A DNA stretch of 52,370 bases from Bryobacteraceae bacterium CoA2 C42 (GTDB lineage Bacteria; Acidobacteriota; Terriglobia; Bryobacterales; Bryobacteraceae), in contig JAINDL010000016.1 in the NCBI GenBank assembly GCA_019931245.1, positions 1-52,370 on the forward strand. The letters are read 5' to 3'. The translations under genes and the position numbers were made by a program. This document shows positions 1 through 8,393 of this stretch, in pieces (the stretch's first letter is position 1; each line of letters begins with the position of its first letter). The notes below the pieces were generated by a model, which saw nothing but the letters and a program-made list of their open reading frames with translations, searched no databases and was not told where the DNA came from.

Positions 1-130
1 CTGCCCGGCGCAAACCAGGGCGGAAAGGAGGACTATCGAAGGTCAAAACACGTCAGAAAACACCGCCTTCCACCCACGCCTGCGAGGCTTCCGGCACGCG
101 GGAGGCGGCCGCTATGCCTGCTATGCATAA
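1..130. other. Left-edge segment of unknown origin abutting a truncated gene
   Basis: I translated all three plus frames here and none shows TonB-receptor sequence, although the receptor homology downstream starts abruptly just after a TAA at 128-130. The segment carries a short direct repeat GCTATGC (111-117 and 120-126) and a palindrome TATGCATA (122-129) right at the junction. It could be the end of an inserted or rearranged element, or an assembly join. No terminal inverted repeat or transposase can be recognised in so little sequence. Confidence 0.4.
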
Positions 131-142
131 TTCAGGTGGAAG

Positions 143-1927
143 ATGTCGCGGGCATTAACCTTGACCTACGGAGTGCGTTACTCGTTGATGCCTCCGATTT
201 ATGAGGCGAACGGTGTGCAGACGGTGGCGCGGGAATCGCTGTCGACGTTCTTCGATACGCGAGTGGCGCTGGCTGAGGTGGGTGCGCCGCAGTTCTTGGT
301 GAACCCCGTGACGTTCATCTTGAAAGAGCAGCCCGGAGGGCGGGACCTGTACCCGTTCCACAAGAAGAACCTGGCGCCGCGCGTCGCCTTGGCGTGGTCT
401 CCGCAGGGGGATAGCGGCCTGTCCAAGTTCTTTTTTGGCGGTCCTGGCAAGACGGCGATCCGCGCCGGCTGGGGCATGTTCTACGACGTGATGGGAGCCG
501 GTTTGATCACCAATTACGATGCGTCGGCGTTGGGATTGTCGACGAGCCTGCAGAATCCTTCGGCGCAGTTAACGCTGGCGACGGCGCCGCGCTTTACCGG
601 CCTCAACTCGATTCCGGCCTCGGTTCTGCCTGCTGCTCCTCCGGCGGGCTTCCCGCAGGTGGCGCCGAATTTGTTTGCGATTACCAACTCGTTGGATGAC
701 CGGCTGGCTCCGCCGTACACGATGAACTTGAACTTCTCGGCGGGCCGGGAGTTTAAGGGCGGCTTTTTTCTGCAAGGTTCTTATGTGGGCCGGCTATCGC
801 GTCGTTCTCTGACGAGCGAGGACATTGCGATGCCGATTAACATGAAGGATCCATCGAGCGGCCAGACTTACTTCCAGGCGGCGACGGCGCTGGCGCAGTT
901 GGCGAACGCGAACACGCCGGTGGCTTCCGTGGGCCGCCTGCCGTTCTGGGAGAACATCTTCCCGGGCGCGGCGACGGCAACGCTGTCGGCAACGCAGCGG
1001 GCCTATCAGAGTATTTCGAACAATGCTCCGGACTACTCGTATGCGCTGTATGAGATGGACGTGCTGTGTCGTCCGAGCTGCAGCAAGTATGGCCCGAACG
1101 CGTTCTACAACCGCCAGTTCAGCTACCTGCGGACCCTGCGTTCGATCGGCTCCGGCAGCTACCACGCGATGCAGTGGACGGCGCGGAAGCGCTTCAGCCA
1201 GGGCGATCAGTTGGAGTTCAACTATACCTGGTCGAAGTCGATCGACCTGGCATCGCGGCCGGAGAACTCGACGGCGACGAATGGCGTGATTATCAACGCC
1301 TTTGACCGGCGGCAATTCCGGGCTCCTTCTGATTACGATACGCGCCATCAGTGGAACGCGAACTTTGTATACGGCCTGCCGATGGGTAAGGGGCGGAAGC
1401 TGCTCGATAAGGGTGGAGCCGTCAATGCGATCGTCGGGGGCTGGCAGTTGAGCGGGCTGTACCGGCAGTCAACCGGGTTGCCGACTTCGGTGGGTAACGG
1501 ACGGTTCTGGCCGACCAACTGGAACATTACGGGTTACGCCACGGCGGTGGGTACCCCCGTTGTGGGTACGGCGCGCAACGCTCCGGCGCCTCCCGGTGGT
1601 ACGGGTGGCGTGAATCTGTTCCCGAATCCTGCCGAGGCGGTAAAGGCGTTTAATTACACGATGCCCGGGCAGTCCGGCGGGAGGAATATCGTGCGGGGTG
1701 ATGGGAACTTCAATTTGGACTTGAGCCTTGGCAAGAGCTTCAATATGCCCTGGAGCGAGAAACACACGCTGCAGTTCCGGTGGGAGGTGTTCAACGTGAC
1801 GAACTCGGTGCGGTTCGATCCGTTCGCTACCTCCGCGGATTTGGGCAACTTGGGTTCCTTTGGGAAGTATACAGACACCTTGACGCTGCCTCGCGTGATG
1901 CAGTTTGGTTTGCGCTACGACTTTTAG
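143..1927 (+). CDS. TonB-dependent receptor, C-terminal beta-barrel fragment (5'-truncated)
   Basis: The 594-residue product matches only the barrel half of Oar-like receptors. It opens at the segment equivalent to QDDWKVARNLTFNLGLRW of the complete receptor at 45.7 kb (about residue 593 of 1079) and ends in QFGLRYDF, with the terminal aromatic residue typical of outer-membrane barrels. Other barrel landmarks are NLAPRVALAWSP, YTWSKSIDL and the late RWEVFNVTN strand. It lacks the signal peptide, the carboxypeptidase-regulatory-like domain and the plug. Homology continues upstream of the ATG (F-R-W-K) as far as the in-frame TAA at 128-130, so the start codon is probably accidental. I infer a decayed gene or a rearrangement breakpoint rather than a working transporter. 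An assembly break cannot be excluded. Confidence 0.75.
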   Translation: MSRALTLTYGVRYSLMPPIYEANGVQTVARESLSTFFDTRVALAEVGAPQFLVNPVTFILKEQPGGRDLYPFHKKNLAPRVALAWSPQGDSGLSKFFFGGPGKTAIRAGWGMFYDVMGAGLITNYDASALGLSTSLQNPSAQLTLATAPRFTGLNSIPASVLPAAPPAGFPQVAPNLFAITNSLDDRLAPPYTMNLNFSAGREFKGGFFLQGSYVGRLSRRSLTSEDIAMPINMKDPSSGQTYFQAATALAQLANANTPVASVGRLPFWENIFPGAATATLSATQRAYQSISNNAPDYSYALYEMDVLCRPSCSKYGPNAFYNRQFSYLRTLRSIGSGSYHAMQWTARKRFSQGDQLEFNYTWSKSIDLASRPENSTATNGVIINAFDRRQFRAPSDYDTRHQWNANFVYGLPMGKGRKLLDKGGAVNAIVGGWQLSGLYRQSTGLPTSVGNGRFWPTNWNITGYATAVGTPVVGTARNAPAPPGGTGGVNLFPNPAEAVKAFNYTMPGQSGGRNIVRGDGNFNLDLSLGKSFNMPWSEKHTLQFRWEVFNVTNSVRFDPFATSADLGNLGSFGKYTDTLTLPRVMQFGLRYDF

Positions 1928-1950
1928 TCGGATTCGCGAGTTGTTGTTTG

Positions 1951-1993
1951 GCGCCGGAGGGGAGCCTGGATGATCCAGGTTCCCCTCCGGCGC
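1951..1993 (+). terminator. Long hairpin downstream of the receptor fragment
   Basis: Arms 1951-1970 and 1974-1993 pair over 20 positions (13 bp, one G-U, 6 bp) with a 3-nt loop TGA. No T-tract follows. It lies 23 nt after the receptor stop and well before the next start, so it probably ends transcription or protects the 3' end. Confidence 0.65.
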
Positions 1994-2102
1994 TGGTGTG
2001 TTGGGCCGTGGGGTTTTATAGACTCTGGGTATCGTTGCCGGTTTGTGCGGTGCGGGCGAGTCGTCCGCGGCGGAGCGAACTGGTCAGGAGGGGTAGTTTT
2101 TC

Positions 2103-3332
2103 ATGCGCAGATCCACGTTTCTCTCCGGTGCCGTTCTGGCGCCCACCTGGGCAGGCGCCACGCAGGCGCCGAGCCAGACCGTTCGCATTGGGGTGATCGG
2201 CACCGGGGGACGGGCCCGGCGGCTGATGGCCGGGCTCGACCGCGTGCCTGGGACCCGCATTGCGGGACTGGCCGACCTGTGGGACCCGGCGCTGGCCGAG
2301 GCGGCCAAGCTTTCACCGCCCGGCGTCTACACCACCCACAACTACCAGGAACTGCTTGCCCGGAAAGACATCGATGCCGTCGTGATCGGCTCGCCCAATC
2401 ACTGGCATGCCCAGATGACCATCGACGCCTGCGCGGCGGGCAAGGACGTCTACGTCGAAAAGCCGCTGACGCACACGATTGCGGAAGGGGCCAAGGTGAT
2501 TGCGGCGCAGAATCGCTACCAGCGCATCGTGCAGGTGGGCACGCAGCAGCGCAGCATGCCGCATCTGATCAAGGCGCGCGAGATCCTGAAATCCGGGCAG
2601 TTGGGGGCGATCCACAAGATCCACATGAGCTGGAACCGGAACATGCTCCGGCGGCTCTCGGCACCGCCGGCGGTGGCCTCCCGCGAGGTCTCCTGGCGGG
2701 ATTTCGTGGGTCCGGCGGCAACGCGGCAGGAGTTTGATGCCTACCGTTTTCGCAACTGGCGCTGGTTCTGGGATTTCGGCGACGGGATCTTCGGCGATCT
2801 GATGGTGCACTGGCTCGATACCGTCAACTGGATGCTCGATCTGCCGATGCCCGCAGCGGCGACCGCCATCGGCGACAACGTGCATGCGCAGGGGCAGTGG
2901 GAGACGCCGGACACGGTGCAGACGCTCCTGCACTACCCGGACCGCAAGCTGCAGATCTACTTTGAAGGCACCTTCATCAATCAGCGGAACGCCGCGATGA
3001 CCGAACTGATGGGCACGGAGGGGACCATGTACATTGACCGGGGCCGGTACGAGGTGATTCCGGAGCCGAAGCGGGGGCCGCAGGGACAGGCGCTCGCCAA
3101 TCCGCTGCAGGCCAGCGATTGGATTGTGGGGCAAGGCCCGCGGGGGGCCGATTTTTATCAGGATCCGGACGGCGAGTCGCTGCACCTGGCCGATTGGGTG
3201 GAGTGCATACGGACGCGGCGGCGGCCGTCGTGTCCGGTGGAAGAGGGCGTGTTGTCGTCGAACGGCTGCCACCTGGCCAATCTGGCGCTGCGCCGGGGGC
3301 AGGTGGTGCGCTGGGCGGAGGTGCAGGGATGA
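2103..3332 (+). CDS. Secreted Gfo/Idh/MocA-family oxidoreductase
   Basis: This is an NAD(P)-dependent sugar dehydrogenase family protein of 409 residues. A twin-arginine-like leader (MRRSTFLSG) precedes a Rossmann fold with the motif GVIGTGGRARR. The family lysine lies in VEKPLTHT and a downstream GDLMVHWLDT supplies the usual Asp/His pair before the C-terminal substrate domain. The start is backed by AGGAGGGG at 2086-2093. The stop overlaps the next ATG by 4 nt, so it is translationally coupled to a DUF1080 gene. Families in this pairing oxidise a glycoside hydroxyl to a ketone before cleavage. The actual substrate cannot be read from the sequence. The export signal implies periplasmic action with a tightly bound cofactor. 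Confidence 0.88.
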   Translation: MRRSTFLSGAVLAPTWAGATQAPSQTVRIGVIGTGGRARRLMAGLDRVPGTRIAGLADLWDPALAEAAKLSPPGVYTTHNYQELLARKDIDAVVIGSPNHWHAQMTIDACAAGKDVYVEKPLTHTIAEGAKVIAAQNRYQRIVQVGTQQRSMPHLIKAREILKSGQLGAIHKIHMSWNRNMLRRLSAPPAVASREVSWRDFVGPAATRQEFDAYRFRNWRWFWDFGDGIFGDLMVHWLDTVNWMLDLPMPAAATAIGDNVHAQGQWETPDTVQTLLHYPDRKLQIYFEGTFINQRNAAMTELMGTEGTMYIDRGRYEVIPEPKRGPQGQALANPLQASDWIVGQGPRGADFYQDPDGESLHLADWVECIRTRRRPSCPVEEGVLSSNGCHLANLALRRGQVVRWAEVQG

Positions 3333-3934
3333 GGGGCCGTTGGGGAGTCGCTTTGTTGTGGGTGGTGGCGGCGTGGGGGCAGGGGCCGGCGACGCCGCTG
3401 TTTGATGGCAAGACGCTCGACGGCTGGATCGTCGACACGCCGGGGCTGTGGCAGGTGCGCGATGGCATGATCGTCGGCCGGCACGACGGGCTCAAGTACA
3501 ACGACTTTCTGCGCACGCGGAAACACTACAAGGACTTCGAACTGCGGCTAAAGTTCCGGCTGGTAAACGGCGAAGGGAACACGGGGGTGCAGTTCCGGAG
3601 CCAGCCGGTGCCGGATTCGCACGAGGTAGCCGGGTATCAGGCCGACATCGGGATGCAGTACTGGGGCTGTCTGTACGATGAATCGCGGCGGAAGCGCGTG
3701 TTGGCGCAGGCGGCGGCGGGGAGTCTCGAGGGATTGGATAAGACCGGGTGGAACGAGTATGTGATTACGGCGCGGGGAAACCGCATTACGCTCGAGTTGA
3801 ACGGCAAGCGGACGGTGGACTACACCGAGCCGGAGCCGGGCATGGATAGCCCGGGCTTTATCGCGCTGCAGGTGCACAGCGGGCCGCGGATTGAGGTTTG
3901 GTTCAAGGATATCGTCCTGCGGGAGTTGCGCTAA
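3329..3934 (+). CDS. Secreted DUF1080 (3-keto-disaccharide hydrolase-type) protein
   Basis: The 201-residue product has a short signal peptide (about residues 1-18, ending WVVAAWGQ) followed by one concanavalin-like DUF1080 domain. Signature segments are PLFDGKTLDGW, YKDFELRLKFR, NTGVQFRSQP and GFIALQVHSG. The ATG overlaps the stop of the upstream Gfo/Idh gene (ATGA), which fixes the start. Members of this family are linked to cleavage of 3-keto-glycosides, and the coupling to an oxidoreductase supports that role here. The specific sugar is unknown. It is about half the length of the tandem DUF1080 protein at 49.7 kb. Confidence 0.86.
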   Translation: MRGRWGVALLWVVAAWGQGPATPLFDGKTLDGWIVDTPGLWQVRDGMIVGRHDGLKYNDFLRTRKHYKDFELRLKFRLVNGEGNTGVQFRSQPVPDSHEVAGYQADIGMQYWGCLYDESRRKRVLAQAAAGSLEGLDKTGWNEYVITARGNRITLELNGKRTVDYTEPEPGMDSPGFIALQVHSGPRIEVWFKDIVLRELR

Positions 3935-3943
3935 GCCGGGCCG

Positions 3944-3952
3944 TGTCAAAAT
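3944..3952 (+). promoter_or_regulatory. Candidate extended -10 element for alaS
   Basis: TGT-CAAAAT lies 15 nt before the alaS ATG in the 33-nt gap after the DUF1080 gene. The TGN prefix is typical of extended -10 promoters. No convincing -35 is seen, so this is a weak call. Confidence 0.3.
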
Positions 3953-3967
3953 AGGGAATTGACCCTC

Positions 3968-6607
3968 ATGACTGGCCACGACGTTCGTCAAAAGTTTCTT
4001 GATTACTTCGCCGCCCGCGGACATCGCGTGGTGCGCTCCTCCTCGCTGGTTCCCGCCAACGACCCGACGCTGCTGTTTACCAACGCCGGGATGAACCAGT
4101 TCAAAGACATCTTCCTGGGCATGGAGAAGCGCGATTATACGCGGGCTACCACGTCGCAGAAATGCGTCCGGGCCGGGGGCAAGCATAACGACCTCGAGAA
4201 CGTCGGTTACACGCGCCGGCACCACACGTTCTTCGAGATGTTGGGGAATTTCTCGTTCGGGGATTACTTCAAGACCGAGGCGATCGACTTTGCCTGGGAG
4301 CTGATCACCAAAGACTACGGTCTCGACAAAGACCGGCTCTACGTCACCGTGTTCCGTGAAGACGATGAGGCCGAGGAGCTGTGGCAGAAGGTCACCGGGA
4401 TTTCCAAGAGCCGGATCTTCCGCCTCGACGAGAAAGACAACTTCTGGCAGATGGGCGATACGGGACCGTGCGGGCCGTGTTCGGAGATCCACTACGACCT
4501 TGGCCCCGATGGCGCCGAGCCGGGGCGGGAGGGCGAGGCGTTTCCGCTCGATGGCGGGGGCCGGTTTGTCGAGATCTGGAACTTGGTGTTCATGCAGTTC
4601 GACCGGTCGGCGAGCGGGATTATGAACCCGCTGCCGCGGCCGTCGATTGATACGGGGATGGGCCTCGAACGGATTGCGGCGATTCTGCAGGGCAAGCTCT
4701 CCAACTACGACTGCGATCTGATCAGCCCGATCATTGACCATCTCGGCGGTCTGATCAAGGTGGACCCGGACCGCGATCCGCGCACCGGCGCCGTGCTGCG
4801 CATCAACGCCGACCACGCGCGGGCGGCGGCGTTTCTGATTCATGACGGCGTGGTGCCGTCCAACGAAGGGCGCGGCTACGTGCTGCGCAAGATCATGCGG
4901 CGGGCGCTGCGCAACGCGCGAATTCTGGGCGTGCAGGAGACTTACTTCCACAAGCTGACGCAGTTTGTGGCCGAGTTCATGAAGCCGGCTTATCCGGAGC
5001 TGCTGGAAAGCGTGGACCGTGTTACCCGCGTGGTGCGCGAAGAGGAGCACCGGTACGCCACCACGTATCAGGTGGCCGAACGGATCTTCGTCGATGAGGC
5101 CAAGCGGGCCGTGGGCGGTGTGCTGCCGGGGGCGGCGGCGTTCAAGCTCTATGACACCTACGGCCTGGCGATTGACGAGCAGGAGGACATGGCGCGGGAG
5201 TTCGGCCTCGAGATCGACAGCGAAGGCTTTGCCGAGGAGATGGAGAAGCAGCGGGAGCGGGCGCGGGCATCGTGGAAGGGCGCCGAGAAGGCGACCGTGG
5301 CGCCGGTTTATGGGCAGATTCAGGCCAAGCTGGGGCGGACGAAGTTCCTGGGTTACGAGACGCTGACCTCGCAGGCGTCGCGGGTTGTGGGCATTCTCGT
5401 CGACCAGCATCTGGTGGAGACGGTGGGCGCGGGCGTGGTGTGTGAGCTGGTGGTGGATGAGACGCCGTTCTACGCCGAAAGCGGCGGCCAGGTGGGCGAC
5501 CGCGGCGAGTGGCTGTGCAAAGGCGAAGTGGTGGCGACGGTGCAGGGGACTTATCCGGCGGTGCCCGGGTTGAGCGTGCACCGGATTACGACGACGGCGC
5601 CGCTGGCGGCGGACATGGTGCTGCAGGGAGCTGTCGCGGAGGGGCTGCGGTCGGCGACGATGCGGAACCATACGGCGACGCACCTGCTGCACGCGGCGCT
5701 GCGGCAGGTGCTGGGTTCGCATGTGAAGCAGGCGGGGTCGGTGGTGGACGGCGGGCGGCTGCGGTTTGACTTTGCGCACTATACGGCGATGGATGCCGAA
5801 GAGGTGGCGCAGGTGGAGTTCCTGGTGAACCAGGAGATCATGCGGAATACGGCGGTTTCGACGAGCGTGATGGAACTCGACGACGCGCTGTCGACCGGGG
5901 CGATGGCTTTGTTCGGCGAGAAGTACGGCGAGAAGGTGCGGGTGGTGCAGGTGCCGGGCTTCAGCCGGGAGTTGTGCGGCGGCACGCACGTTTCGCGGAC
6001 GGGCGACATCGGGCTGTGCAAGATTGTGTACGAGGGCTCGATTTCGGCCGGGGTGCGGCGGATTGAGGCGATTACGGGCAACGCCGCGGTGGAACGCTTC
6101 CAGGCGGCGACGAGTTCGCTGCACCGGGTGGCGCAGTTGATTCACGCCAATGAGCCGGAGTTGGTGGAGCAGGTGGAGAAGCTGGTGGCGCACCAGCGGA
6201 CGCTCGAAAAAGAGCTGCAGCAGTTGAAGCAGCAGATGGCGCAGGCCAAGGCCGGGCAGGTGGAGGCGCTGGCACGCGAGGTGAACGGCGTGAAGGTGCT
6301 GGCGGCGCGGGTGGATGGTCTCGACCGCGACCAGATGCGCGCATTGGCCGATACGCTGCGCAACAAGTGGAAGTCGGCCGTGGTGGTGCTGGGCACGGCG
6401 GACGGGGACAATGTGTCGTTGATCAGCGCCGTGACGAAGGACCTGACCGCGAAGGTGCACGCGGGCAAGCTCATTGGTCCGGTGGCGGCGGCGGTGGGTG
6501 GCAAGGGCGGCGGGCGCCCGGACCTGGCCGAGGCGGGGGGCAAGGATGCGAGCGCGCTCGATGCCGCGCTCGAGAGTGCTTACGCGGCGGTGGAAGGCGC
6601 GTTGTGA
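3968..6607 (+). CDS. alaS: Alanine--tRNA ligase
   Basis: It charges tRNA-Ala with alanine in the cytoplasm. The 879-residue product has the normal family length and order: class II catalytic core from MTGHDVRQKFLDYF with NAGMNQFKDIFLG and RKCVRAGGKHNDLENVG-type motifs (here QKCVRAGGKHNDLE), the tRNA-recognition domain, then the editing domain with zinc ligands H568/H572 (HTATH) and C670/H674 (CGGTH), and a C-Ala tail ending in the GKGGGRPDLAEAGG glycine-rich segment. I prefer ATG 3968 over the upstream TTG 3959 because family members begin at this point. The stop overlaps a GTG start of ypdA (GTGA), opening a chain of coupled genes. Confidence 0.97.
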   Translation: MTGHDVRQKFLDYFAARGHRVVRSSSLVPANDPTLLFTNAGMNQFKDIFLGMEKRDYTRATTSQKCVRAGGKHNDLENVGYTRRHHTFFEMLGNFSFGDYFKTEAIDFAWELITKDYGLDKDRLYVTVFREDDEAEELWQKVTGISKSRIFRLDEKDNFWQMGDTGPCGPCSEIHYDLGPDGAEPGREGEAFPLDGGGRFVEIWNLVFMQFDRSASGIMNPLPRPSIDTGMGLERIAAILQGKLSNYDCDLISPIIDHLGGLIKVDPDRDPRTGAVLRINADHARAAAFLIHDGVVPSNEGRGYVLRKIMRRALRNARILGVQETYFHKLTQFVAEFMKPAYPELLESVDRVTRVVREEEHRYATTYQVAERIFVDEAKRAVGGVLPGAAAFKLYDTYGLAIDEQEDMAREFGLEIDSEGFAEEMEKQRERARASWKGAEKATVAPVYGQIQAKLGRTKFLGYETLTSQASRVVGILVDQHLVETVGAGVVCELVVDETPFYAESGGQVGDRGEWLCKGEVVATVQGTYPAVPGLSVHRITTTAPLAADMVLQGAVAEGLRSATMRNHTATHLLHAALRQVLGSHVKQAGSVVDGGRLRFDFAHYTAMDAEEVAQVEFLVNQEIMRNTAVSTSVMELDDALSTGAMALFGEKYGEKVRVVQVPGFSRELCGGTHVSRTGDIGLCKIVYEGSISAGVRRIEAITGNAAVERFQAATSSLHRVAQLIHANEPELVEQVEKLVAHQRTLEKELQQLKQQMAQAKAGQVEALAREVNGVKVLAARVDGLDRDQMRALADTLRNKWKSAVVVLGTADGDNVSLISAVTKDLTAKVHAGKLIGPVAAAVGGKGGGRPDLAEAGGKDASALDAALESAYAAVEGAL

Positions 6608-7563
6608 CCGATGTCGTGATTGTCGGGGCGGGGCCAACGGGCCTCGCCTGCGGCATCGAGCTGAAGAAGCGGGGGGTGCGGGCGGTTCTGCTCGATAAGG
6701 GGTGCGTGGTGAACTCGCTCTACCACTATCCGCAGAACATGGTGTTTTTCACGACGCCGGAGTTGCTCGAGATCGGCGATATTCCGATGACATCGCTGAA
6801 CGATAAGCCGAACCGGGTGGAGGGATTGAAGTACTACCGGCGCGTGGCTGACCATTATGAGCTCGACATCCGGCAGTATGAGCGCGTCGAACGGATTACG
6901 GGCGAGGACGGGGCGTTTGTGACCGTTACCTCGCGCGGGGAGCACCGGTCGAAAAAGGTGATTCTGGCTACGGGATACTACGATATACCGAACCTGTTGG
7001 GGGTGCCCGGCGAGGAGTTGCCCAAGGTGATCCACTACTACAAAGAGGCGCACCCTTACTACGATCAGGACGTGCTGGTGGTGGGCGCCAAGAACTCGGC
7101 GGCGATTGCCGCGCTTGAGTTGTGGTGGACCGGGGCGCGGGTGACGCTGGTGCACCGGGGGGCGGGGATTCATCCGCACGTCAAGTACTGGATCAAGCCG
7201 AACATTGAGAACCGGTTGAAGAACGGGGAGATCAAGGGCTATTTTTCGTCGCGGGTGACGGCGATCCGGGAACGGGAGGTGGAGCTGGAGACGCCGGAGG
7301 GGCCGGTGACGCTGGCCAACGATTTCGTGTTTGCGATGACGGGCTACCGGCCGGACTTCGAGTTTCTGGCCGCGCACGGGATTACGCTGAACACCGAGAC
7401 GGGACGGCCGGCGGTGAACGCGGAGACCTACGAGAGCGCGCGGCCGGGGATGTATCTGGCCGGGGTGGTGGTGGCCGGGGTGCACACGAGCGAGATTTTT
7501 ATTGAAAATGGCCGCTTTCACGGCGGCGCGATTGCGCGGGATATCGCGGCGAAAGTGGGATGA
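6604..7563 (+). CDS. ypdA: YpdA-family FAD/NADPH oxidoreductase (putative bacillithiol disulfide reductase)
   Basis: The 319-residue flavoprotein starts with a dinucleotide-binding GAGPTGLACGIELKKRG. Family-specific stretches follow: YHYPQNMVFFTTPELLEIGDIP, LATGYYDIPN, KVIHYYKEAHPYYDQDVLVVG with GAKNSAA, FAMTGYRPDFEFL and EIFIENGRFHGG. These match YpdA closely, including the absence of a CxxC redox pair. Known YpdA enzymes reduce the disulfide of the low-molecular-weight thiol bacillithiol. No bshA/B/C genes occur in this window, so the thiol used is an inference. The GTG start is chosen because it overlaps the alaS stop by 4 nt and begins exactly at the FAD motif. Confidence 0.87.
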   Translation: MTDVVIVGAGPTGLACGIELKKRGVRAVLLDKGCVVNSLYHYPQNMVFFTTPELLEIGDIPMTSLNDKPNRVEGLKYYRRVADHYELDIRQYERVERITGEDGAFVTVTSRGEHRSKKVILATGYYDIPNLLGVPGEELPKVIHYYKEAHPYYDQDVLVVGAKNSAAIAALELWWTGARVTLVHRGAGIHPHVKYWIKPNIENRLKNGEIKGYFSSRVTAIREREVELETPEGPVTLANDFVFAMTGYRPDFEFLAAHGITLNTETGRPAVNAETYESARPGMYLAGVVVAGVHTSEIFIENGRFHGGAIARDIAAKVG

Positions 7564-8393
7564 AGATCGTCCATCTCGACAGCGGACGGCAGATGCGGGG
7601 CGGGCAGTGGCAGGTGCTGCAGTTGATTGCCGCGCTGGCCGCGGCCGGCCAGGAGCAGGTGCTGGTGGCGCCGCCGGACGGGCCGCTGGCGCGGCAGGTG
7701 AAGATCCCGGTACAGGCGCCGCTGAGCTGGTGGCCGCGGGGGGACGTCTACCACGCGCATGACGCGCGGATGCATACCTGGGCGGCGCTGCAGGGCAGGC
7801 GGCCGCTGGTGGTGTCGCGGCGGGTGGCGTTTCCGGTGAAGAACCGGTGGAAGTACCGGCTGGCGGATTGCTATATAGCGGTTTCGGAGGCCGTGGCGGA
7901 GGAGCTGCGGCGGGCCGGCGTCGAGGAGGGCAGGATTCGGGTGGTGTATGACGGGGTGGCGGAGCTGGAGCGGTCGACGCGGACGGGTCCGGTGATTGCG
8001 CCGGCCTCGGAGGACCCGATGAAGGGTACGGATTTGATCCGGGAGTCGGGCGTGGCGTGCCGGTTTTCGGAAAACCTGGTGGGGGATTTGGCGACGGCGT
8101 CGGCGATGCTTTACATCACGCGGCAGGAGGGGTTGGGGTCGGCGGCGCTGCTGGCGATGTCGGCGGGGGTGCCGGTGATTGCGTCGCGTGTGGGCGGGTT
8201 GCCGGAGATTGTGCGGGATGGGGAGACGGGGCTGCTGGTGGAGAATACGGGCGAGGCGATTCGGGCGGCGGTGGCGCGGGTGGGGGAGATGGGGGCGATG
8301 GGGGAGCGGGGCAGGGAAATGGTGCGCGAGCGGTTTCTGCCGCGGCACATGGCGGCTGCTACGCTCAGTGTTTATAGGGAGATGGCGGGATGA
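7560..8393 (+). CDS. Compact GT4-type glycosyltransferase
   Basis: The 277-residue product is a GT-B fold transferase. The N-terminal half starts MKIVHLDSGRQMRGGQ and carries VYHAHDARMHTWAAL and YIAVSEAVAEEL. The C-terminal half has the family signature EGLGSAALLAMSAGVPVIAS followed by VGGLPEIVRDGETGLLV. GT4 enzymes are usually 340-400 residues. Here the start of the second Rossmann domain is condensed to a few residues around EDPMKGTDLIRE, losing the usual GR-x-xx-KG strand region. It is tied to ypdA upstream and the prepilin peptidase downstream by ATGA overlaps. Donor and acceptor are not identifiable. BshA is an unlikely identity given the length. Confidence 0.8.
   Translation: MKIVHLDSGRQMRGGQWQVLQLIAALAAAGQEQVLVAPPDGPLARQVKIPVQAPLSWWPRGDVYHAHDARMHTWAALQGRRPLVVSRRVAFPVKNRWKYRLADCYIAVSEAVAEELRRAGVEEGRIRVVYDGVAELERSTRTGPVIAPASEDPMKGTDLIRESGVACRFSENLVGDLATASAMLYITRQEGLGSAALLAMSAGVPVIASRVGGLPEIVRDGETGLLVENTGEAIRAAVARVGEMGAMGERGREMVRERFLPRHMAAATLSVYREMAG

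Noticed and set aside
3548-6637. 1029-codon open frame on the minus strand
   Set aside because: It lies antisense to alaS and part of DUF1080. Its translation is low-complexity Arg/His/Leu/Pro, the usual shadow of a G+C-rich gene.
7560-8393. Glycosyltransferase as BshA of bacillithiol synthesis, because it follows ypdA
   Set aside because: It is about 100 residues too short and has no BshA-specific segments that I can see.
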